Shown: positions 56,287 to 64,000 of the stretch, one piece after another | Position numbering within the stretch: the stretch's first letter is position 1 | How the letters are laid out: the number at the start of each line of letters is the position of its first letter | DNA from: Marasmius tenuissimus | Lineage: Eukaryota > Basidiomycota > Agaricomycetes > Agaricales > Marasmiaceae | Direction of reading: 5' to 3' | Length of the DNA: 64,000 nt | NCBI GenBank assembly: GCA_029532415.1 | Contig: JAQOTA010000070.1 | Coordinates: 682,001 to 746,000 of the forward strand | Notes under the pieces: model-generated | The model's database searches: none | What the model was told of the DNA's origin: nothing | The model's input: only the letters and a program-made list of their open reading frames with translations | Translations under genes and position numbers: made by a program

Positions 56287-57949
56287 AATATGATGGAAGT
56301 GTCAGGAACTTGATTGATTTCGTCGGAAGGTGGTACTTGAGCGAAGAGCCCTTGCTGTCAGGAGTCCTTCGGTCTCAGCTGCGTTTGGTAACGTAGTAAT
56401 TTTCACTATGCTAGGATACATGATCCTACTCAAACTTGGACGTATATCTGTATCGGTTGTTGGATTTCTAATTAAAGTCAAAATTCTGCCTCGCACACAA
56501 CGCTCCCGCTGCCTCCAAGCACATAGCGGACGTATACGATTCATGGTGACTTGATTATCATGCCAAGTAGGAATGCTAGTGTCGCCAGTCTTGCACGCTG
56601 ATAGTGATACTTACATCACTTGTCTTTTCCGCCGTGATTACTGAGAGCTTTCCGGCTGAAACCACGCTGTAAAGAACAACTTCGCTTTTATCAGAAAGAA
56701 AACTCCAGCATCACCAACGTCTATGTATTCTGGTAATTGAGTAAATTGAGTGACTCAATGGGGGGGTGCTCGCCAAGCTGTCATTTGTCGAAGTATATGT
56801 CATTATTCATACAAATTACTGACTTCAATGTCTCCCACTCATGATTTGCTCACAATGAATTGTAACGAGCTTAGTACATAGAGGCCTCACAGATGCTCCC
56901 AGCTCGTATGATCCGGAACTCCGCGTAGGTTTGTGTTGTACCTGTAGGAGAATAGAATGTGGTAGTGAGGTCTCGACTCACCATGAGGGAAATGTTATAG
57001 TACTAGCGTGGTAGTAAGATAGTGACAACGCATCACAGGTCAAAAATCATCAAAGGTGGACGAGCATGTACTATGAGGCAAAAGGTCATGTTAAAGAGGC
57101 CTAGGTTATTTCCGCAGCGAGCAAGAGTTTCAATTAATCTTGCTGCTGGTCCCGATACTTGCCTCCCGTTTGTGGCGTTCGATGTCCATGTTAGGAACAA
57201 AAGCACCCGTTAATGACAACGGGGCTGAGGCTTCGCTTTGATCCCGCATCTACCACGGAGTATCATCTGTTACCCAGGAACATCTATCCAGTATATCGAG
57301 AAGTCTGACACAGACTCGGAAAATGTCAGCATAGTAAATCAGCGGTGCAAGTCAAGGGGGCTGCTGTCAGCGGTCAATCATCGATGTAAGTCTGTTGGTT
57401 AGTATTTGACTTAAATACTTTAAACTGGATGATCAAAGCTTCGACACCGTTGTGAAACGAGAACCATGAGTTGATTCGAGCGGCCGAACCGAACCATCCC
57501 CATCATGACTCGCCGAGTACTGCTATCCTTGTTTGGATTCCCGAGCCAGTTCGGGTTCCGCAGAGACAAGGTAGTGTGGGGGGAAATGAAAGGGACGACA
57601 TTGTTGTGCTGTTTCGAGGTACGTGCCACCCGTAGGACACCCAGAGCCAGGCCCAACGACTCGTAACGAGGTCCTCGCTGAATTCCATTACCTCATCTAC
57701 CCTCTTCCAACTGAGTTCGTCACTTTGAAGATGGCGAAACGGTGCCGGACGTTATGGTAGTAGGGAAATATGGCTGAAATGTTTTCGAGTGTATAGACTC
57801 TTCGGAAGCGTCGTCAGAGATCACGTCGTATCGTGTCGCATGGACATACGGGTTCTAACCTGGAGACTTAGAGTCTTAACAAAGTCAAAGGTCATAGCTT
57901 CTGATTTTGTAGGGTTTGTACCAGTCATACCAATGGGCAGTTGCAAATT

Positions 57950-58070
57950 TTGTAGTACATCTGGAAACCTGTTTGGGCTCTGTAGTCGAGGCTCATCTAC
58001 ATAGCACTACGTAGCACGTGTAGTCCGTGTAGCAATTGCTACCACTACATAGTACTACGTAGCATCCGTC
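57950..58070 (+). repeat. Dispersed repeat with CTACATAG/CTACGTAG palindromes (copy 2)
   Basis: ACATCTGGAAACC...CTACATAGCACTACGTAGC matches 22122-22219, with an additional ACTACATAGTACTACGTAGC. This copy is uninterrupted. Confidence 0.65.
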
Positions 58071-58827
58071 AAAAACTGATGCGCGTATTCTGTCAATCAG
58101 TTTCCATTTGGCCAGCCTCAGATGACCCATTTGGGCAATGGTACTGGGTATTGCCCGATTTCAATATCCGTTAAGCCAGGAAGGCTTATTTACCTTGAGT
58201 CATTTCAGCCAAGGTTCATCCACCCTGAGGTCTTCAAGACAATCTTCCGCACTTGGCCGACTTTTGCTTGACTGCCGGAGCCCGAAATTAAGGCTATAAG
58301 TAGTCGAGCGCTTTTGCCACCGATACGCGGACCTCTTTCTTCCACCATACCGTCATGATCCACCCGCTTCCTCTGTCCTATAGCTACCCTTTCAGCCAAC
58401 CTCTTGTCAAGTACTCTCAAGTAAAGTTCAAGTAAGTTGCCATCGTGTTCTCGGCTCAGCGATATCTATTTACATATTCCTTTGCAGAGGCAACTCTAAT
58501 TAATCCCGGTGGGCCCTGGGGGGGATGGATGACTTCCGAGTCGTGACTCGCTTTAGACTACCCTTTTGTTTACATACTTAGATACTCTCGCTCACAGAGC
58601 TCATACCTTTGTCATCAGCGTAGTGTTTTCATGAATAAAATCGTGTGTATCAATCAACTTTAAACCCTGATGCGGCGAGGGGTGCGGATTTCCAAGGAAA
58701 TATTTCACGCCAGTGCGAATTCCGTTCAGGGCACCTCAATTCATCTCCCAATTCAGTTTGGAATTCAGTACCGACGATCGGCACAAGATCTCGTTTCTGA
58801 GAGCGGGAAGACTCAAGCGAGCTCGTA

Positions 58828-58915
58828 CTACAGGTGCTACATAGTACTATGTAGACCCTGGGCAACCTACAGGCACTATTTGACTATTTGTGCTATGTAG
58901 CACTACGTAGAGCAG
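58828..58915 (+). repeat. Related palindromic repeat (copy 3)
   Basis: CTACATAGTACTATGTAG and CTATGTAGCACTACGTAG bracket about 45 bp, forming a stem-loop-like arrangement. Confidence 0.55.
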
Positions 58916-59434
58916 TGACGATTCACTAAGATAGAGACTCCGAAGCACAACTGCCAGTAGCGATCGTGTCTAGCCTAAAACTTGAAGTTTGAATGACGGA
59001 GTCACAGCTCCTAGATATGAAAGACTTCTACTACACATACCAATGGCAGTTGTAAACAGTCACGGTGGAGGACTGACACTCCACTTCTACAGAGTTCGTC
59101 TCAGGCAACCCTTTCATCCCGTGGAAGTTCTGCATGAATGAAGGAATGGTGATATTCTTTTCATTGTAGAAATGATCGATCAATGATTGACCGAAAGGAA
59201 GATGATGGATGGCCCGTTCAAGGTCAGGAAGATCTTCAACCTCTAAAATCGCTGAATTCTAGCTTTCCGGAAGAGTTTCAGATCGTGAAGCGGTGCCAGT
59301 CTGCTTCAAGTCCACGACTGGATGTTATCCCAGAACTTTTGGCAGCGACTCTTGCGAGGGTGGGGCAAAGATGTGATCATATTTCACTGTGAGGACAAAC
59401 ATATCGAAACCCTTGTCATAGACGACTAGTTATT

Positions 59435-61324
59435 TCAGTCCGCTACCATCAATTCCAGCACGGCCGCCTCTGCAAGATCCCAGACTTTTTCTAATCGCAA
59501 ACCAAGCCCCGAGCTATGAAACCGCGTCAGCTTTCTGTGTTTTCGAGGATAGGAAATTCACCTACGCAAATGCGACAAACTCATCCAAGTTACGCTCTTT
59601 AGCGTTATACATTATGAGCATCGTAAGGTCCTGGTTATACGCTCTAATTCCTCCAGCCCCAAAGTTAGGGAGGAGCGGAGATGGTGCCTTCAGACGCCGG
59701 TCGTTAGTTGCCTCCAAGTGTTTCACGGACTAATCGAATCGACTGACCGTCTCCACCTGTGTATGCTCAAGAGGTGTTTGTTTAACGTGAGAGAGGACAT
59801 AGTCGTCTATTCGTGCGTCATCACAAATTCTGAACACCAAAAAATTCATAAACTCACGTATCAGGAGGCGGCTGTTCTTCCCCATCGCGGCGCGTACGGT
59901 TGTCATAATCTTCAGAGCCTCAGCGTCTGGCCAGTTGTGAATAATGTTTCTCAACTGCATCGGTGATGAAATGGGTCACTAGATTGAGCCGAAGGTCTAC
60001 GGAACTCACATAGTACACATCTTGGTCCTTGACAGGAAGAGTCTCGAAGAAATCGCCAGCTATGAAGCCGACGCGGGACTCCTGAATGGCTTCGGGAAAT
60101 TCCTGCTTCCAGTGCTATTGAAGAGTTAGACGTCATTCATCGAGACAGGTTGAAAGGGTATGCATACCTCTTTTGCTTGGGCGACAGTCGCCTCGAGGTC
60201 AAAGAGGGTAACCTTGATATGGGGAAACATCTTCGCTAACGGCAGAGAGAACGCGCCGACACCTGATCCGACATCACAAACGGTTTTCATTGACGACCAG
60301 GGATAGTCTAAGCACAAAGCGTTAGCTTATTAAATATGGAGAACGATGAAATATGGTATGCTTACGATGGAGTATCGCCAATGAATTCATAACATTCCCT
60401 AGCCCTAACATGGCACGTCCGAAAATCTGTTTATGGCCATTAGGATAGCGCTCGGCGGACAGAACAATTTACCCACTGCTCGTTTGGCGGGCTGTCTCGT
60501 TCACATTGAGCATTCAGTACGCGAGAATCGGAAGCGTAACTCACGTTTGCGATAAGCCAATTGAAGAAAGTGCCTTTAACACCATCGGCAGCCATCGTGG
60601 TCATGAATGGAGACTTAGTCGGATCCCAGGAATTCGCCGTATCTGGATCCTTGAAATCACGGAACAAATTGACCCCTGCGCGTGGGCCATACTCCGATTG
60701 ACAGTAGGCCAGGGCAGAGATACCATCGTTGGACTGGAGGTAGACTGATATCCGGTTGTTTGCGAAAACATCTGGCTTGACTGTTCCGCAGAGCGTTAGA
60801 GCTCTGATCAAAAAGATGTCTCCAACGATACCGACCTTCCTTGAAGATATTGACCGTTGCCAGAAGCCGGAGGACATGGGCCAATTTTTGACTATCGATT
60901 TGAGCTAACGATGCCAATTCATCAATGTGTAGCCCCTCTGGGTGTTCACCCAATATATCCGCAATTCGAGCTTCAATAGCGACTTTGATACATGCCCAGT
61001 CGAGTGCTTGTGCCCTCTGAGCTGTAAATTAGATAGGAACTGGACCGGAGGCGACGAACTCACGTTGATAACCGTATGGGCGGGAGGAGCGAGCAAGTCG
61101 CACAACTGTTCGCATGCCCCCTCCAGTATCCTAACTGCCTTCCTAAGAGCTACCGCATCCTCCGCAACGTCGAGTGGGTGCTTTGAGGTGGAATCAAGGG
61201 CTGGCACTTCGCCGTGTTGCTCATAGGCTTTCATGGCATCTTCGGAAGTGGTATTGATGAGTCGGAGGAGTTCTTGAACGGTTTCGCGACCAGACATATT
61301 GGCTAACTTGTGAATTTCTGGCAA
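59435..61324 (-). CDS. SAM-dependent O-methyltransferase (fungal natural-product type)
   Basis: The start at 61324 (MPEIHKLANMSGRETVQELL) could also be the internal ATG at 61297. Exons then give VAIEARIADILGEHPEGLHI with DELASLAQIDSQKLAHVLRL (winged-helix dimerisation part), PDVFANNRISVYLQ, IFGRAMLGLGNVM and the SAM-binding VCDVGSGVGAFSLPLAKMFP. These are followed by VTLFDLEATVAQAKE, GDFFETLPVKDQDVYYV, LRNIIHNWPDAEALKIMTTV (catalytic histidine region, H-N-W), GKNSRLLI, PLLPNFGAGGIRAYNQDLTM and LRLEKVWDLAEAAVLELMVA. It ends at TGA 59435-59437. Length is about 470-480 residues in about nine exons, with no lesion found. It methylates a hydroxyl, probably on an aromatic or polyketide substrate. 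The adenylation-domain gene next to it on the same strand makes a small natural-product locus possible. Confidence 0.85.
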
Positions 61325-62430
61325 CTCGATGTGCGAGATGTCCTATGATAAATGCTTCGTGTTGTTGTGGGAAGAACCAGGATACAGAATCCAACACGCC
61401 GTGGAAGCTGGTAGAGGTTGTTACTTGTGTCAAATGCTGGATAGGTTTATCAATTGATCTCGATCAATGCCAGCAGCCATGAACCACGCTCACCCCTTTC
61501 ACCTAAATCCCGGGCGTGACTCCAATTTCGTGGATTGAGCGCATCAAAAGTTCATGATGAGTAGTAAAATATAGATAGTTACCGTGTGAATACGCATGAC
61601 TCAAGGGTCAAAAGTTCACTCAGACTGAGACTGCTTTCTCACGATGGGATACTCTCAGTGGTCAGTGAGCGCTAGCGCTCAAAGTCTTTCTCCCGCAATG
61701 GCTGTGTATGAATTCCCGGGCAAGTTATCGTCAGGAACTATGAAAAACCGCCCGGCAGCGAGAGGACGGCAGCTTTTCAGAATAACGTACCAGACTGGAA
61801 GTAACGAACCAGCTCATTTCAACATCACGATCACCTCGCTTGCTGTAGTAATGCTCGGGGGTGTGACTATATTTATTATTTACCACCGTGTCGCTCTATA
61901 TTGGTGCCCTTGTTACTACCTCCAGCCCAGTGACCTTAGGATGGGTAGACTGGAAAACCAAAATAATGTTGGGGGACTTAAATCCTGATGCAGGTCACAG
62001 GAGGGAGATCTTCAGGGCCTACATATACGGACTGTCGGATGAGCCTGTCAGCTTGATTGAGTGATGTACAGACGACGGCGACCTCATCGCACATATGTCG
62101 TCCATGCTGGACCAGTGAGAGGCACCAAGATATGCCCGTCATCAACTTCATGACAAATTGAATGACTGAGGATTCGGGCAGCTGTACCTGTCGGTAATGA
62201 AGGAGTTCCGTCCACCCTCATCCGAGTCTAAAAACCCGCACTAACGCTGCATGTACCTTATCCCTTATTCCAAGACTTTTCAAGACCGGGTGGCGTTCAG
62301 GCGGTCGGAGCGTGAGCCCAAGAAAGAGTCAATTAAGGTACTAAGAAGGTACAAGCGGTTTAGATCGACGTAGACAAGGTATTGTTCAACTCGGGGGAGG
62401 GAAGAAAGGGGTATAAGCTAAGTAAACAAA
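61325..62430. other. Intergenic region between the O-methyltransferase and the adenylating enzyme
   Basis: About 1.1 kb. It holds the O-methyltransferase promoter and the 3' end of the next gene. I looked for a carrier-protein or reductase domain continuing the adenylation gene and found none. Confidence 0.45.
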
Positions 62431-64000
62431 TCAGAGCAAGCTTCTGGGCATGAGGGCCGGATGAGCTTTCAAGAGAGAGTCCCCACATCCCTCGTACGAC
62501 CTATCAATCTCGTTCCTATAGAGTTGGAGATTCTGAGCTCGTTTCGGCGAGCCCTTGGGCGTGTATATCATGGGTTTAGCAGACGATACCACGACGATCA
62601 TCTAAGTATGCGGGTCAACTATCGATCGAAGAGGCCACGCACGATCAAGCAGAAATCTCAACGTACCTCACGAGAGACGGAACAGAACGATGGGTATCGA
62701 TTATTCATTAACTGAACGGTGGGCCAGACAATTTCTCGCAGAGCGTCGACGGGGCCCTCGAGAAGATCTTGTGGGATATCTCGCATATCAACCAAAACTC
62801 CCAAGCGCGGACGAGCTTGTCCGAATAATTGAGCAGCCTTGATGTACGGGTTTGACATTACAATGTTTTCTGTTGCCCTATTAGCAGCCGTTCATCGAAG
62901 GTTTCCGGTAATGCCATTCGCTTACCCAGGCGAACTGGATGGACCTGGGTGTTGGGATCAGCCATGAGCGATAAGCATGGGAGTTCGAAAGTGATACGTA
63001 CCACTTCACCGCTCGAGAGCATGATCTGATCGTCTACCCGACCTGTGGAGAGTCGTTACACAAGGCTCCAGGGCGCCAAATCGGGGGAGCACATACCGAT
63101 GACTTTCCAGTAGTCCTTACGTGTGGGATGAGGTATCATTAGATCGCCCGTCGCAAAAGCTTCGTTTCCCTGAAGCTTGGCCTTGACATAGGGTGATTCT
63201 TGTTGTGCCGTTGGCTTGACGTTCGGAACTCAATCGACTGCGTAACCCTCTGGTAAGGATAGACGGTGACTTACAATGACGATACCATGGAATGTCCCGT
63301 CACCCTGATCGAGGACCCTCAGTGTACACTGCGGGCTGCATTGGAAGTAGTCCCACTCCTCTCCCGTGTGGTCTTGTATGGGAAATTGGGAGATTAGTAT
63401 CAATGCTACCCCGTCGATTTAAGGAAGACGCGAACCTGCGGGAAAAGCGCTGACTTGTCCGCCTTCGGTCCTGTTGTCCCGAGATATGTGATCGGGAATA
63501 CACCAGACAGGTGGTACACACTTACGACCCGTACGTGTTCGAGAGCTTGACACCACTTCGAGAAAGAAGTTCACCAGCAGATTGCCTCAATATCTTGCCT
63601 CCGAAGAACTAGGTTCCCATGTCAGCCCACATGAGATAGGACCTTGCGGGACTTTTGAGAAAAAACATACCACGGCTTTGAGTGTCTTGAGGTACGAGAT
63701 CTTGTTGACATCATTCGCCCACTCCTATAAGCAAGGATCAGGTTTATGAGTAAATATAAGTGTGGAAAGGTTGATGTCCCACCTCGAGAAATCGGGTATG
63801 GGTGAGGGCATACTCGGAACTTGTAGCGCGTATTCCGTGGAAGCAAAATTCGGCCGAAGGAAGTATCGCCGGGGAAGATGGCTTGAATGTCCCGAGAGTC
63901 ATCCCTGCCGCTGGCTGACATTCATTGGAGCGCTTCAGTCTAGACGTCACATAAGAGTGGGGATAGCCCGACACACCGTCCAGTATAGGAAGAATAAACC
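62431..64000 (-). CDS. Adenylation-domain (ANL, NRPS-like/reductase-like) enzyme, partial
   Basis: The N-terminus lies beyond the right edge. Visible exons read WANDVNKISYLKTLKAV, GGKILRQSAGELLSRSGVKL then SNTYGS (the region of the ANL G-x-T-E-like motif), DYFQCSPQCTLRVLDQGDGT, YVKAKLQGNEAFATGDLMIP, YWKVIGRVDDQIMLSSGEV (hinge and A8-like core, G-R-x-D-D-Q-I), NIVMSNPYIKAAQLFGQARP then RLGVLVDM, and IYTPKGSPKRAQNLQLYRNE (the lysine-containing C-terminal loop, K-G-S-x-x-R). This pattern is that of fungal LYS2-like/NRPS-like A-domain proteins, which activate a carboxylic acid as AMP ester. The frame runs out at TGA 62431-62433 soon after the A domain. No carrier or thioester-reductase domain follows, so the protein is either truncated or a stand-alone A domain. 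The last splice is uncertain. Confidence 0.7.

Larger units (their letters stand above)
56287..59434. other. Gene-poor region with dispersed palindromic repeats
   Basis: About 3.1 kb with only short open frames. It contains the CTACATAG/CTACGTAG repeat copies listed separately and a short duplicated word CATACCAATGGGCAGTTGCAAA near 57927 and 59037. Confidence 0.45.

Noticed and set aside
1..64000. CRISPR arrays, bacterial operons or phage features
   Set aside because: The intron-rich genes and LTR/hAT/LINE content are eukaryotic. No regularly spaced direct repeats of CRISPR type were seen.

Overview
The window looks like nuclear DNA of a mushroom-forming basidiomycete (Agaricomycete). The evidence is many short introns of about 45-70 nt with GT-AG ends, many-exon genes of the DUF6534 membrane family (known mainly from Agaricomycetes), a laccase-type multicopper oxidase, a questin-oxidase-like (DUF4243) gene, and a dense mix of copia, LINE, hAT and MITE sequences. 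All gene models were read by eye by joining exons, so individual splice sites are provisional.

Layout. 0.3-2.4 kb: a DUF6534 gene (minus). 4.7-6.0 kb: a secreted alpha/beta hydrolase (minus). 6.6-8.6 kb: a DHA2-type MFS transporter (minus). 9.6-10.4 kb: a foldback MITE with TIRs of about 210 bp and TA target duplications. 10.7-12.7 kb: a second DUF6534 gene (minus). 16.2-17.5 kb: a decayed DUF4243 gene. 18.0-20.8 kb: a decayed laccase with a solo LTR in its last exon. 22.2-31.4 kb: a complete but inactivated Ty1/copia element of 9,167 bp (minus) with 518-bp LTRs. 31.7-44.1 kb: a repeat-rich block with a LINE 3' fragment, a decayed unknown gene carrying a hAT MITE, a second solo LTR, a hAT transposase fossil and tandem repeats. 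45.7-48.2 kb: a long-chain acyl-CoA synthetase (plus). 48.5-50.3 kb: a gene of tandem RRM-like units (plus) that is probably decaying. 51.9-53.9 kb: a third DUF6534 gene (plus), a close paralogue of the one at 10.7 kb. 54.6-55.2 kb: a second hAT-type MITE with a perfect 8-bp target duplication. 59.4-61.3 kb: an O-methyltransferase (minus). 62.4-64.0 kb: an adenylation-domain (NRPS-like) enzyme running off the window (minus).

How it fits together. The intact genes encode lipid activation, transport, a secreted hydrolase, membrane proteins and two enzymes of natural-product type. The middle of the window is a graveyard. A recurring signature is in-frame TGA where a CGA arginine codon would restore the frame: three in copia, two in the RRM gene, two in the unknown gene, one in the hAT gene and probably two in the laccase. 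The two copia LTRs differ at five positions, and all five are CpG-to-TpG/CpA transitions. This points to cytosine methylation and deamination acting on repeats and their neighbours. The best candidates for under-described biology are the copia element with roughly 800 codons between Gag and protease, the DUF6534 trio with a conserved 12-nt micro-exon, and the RRM array behind a presequence-like N-terminus.
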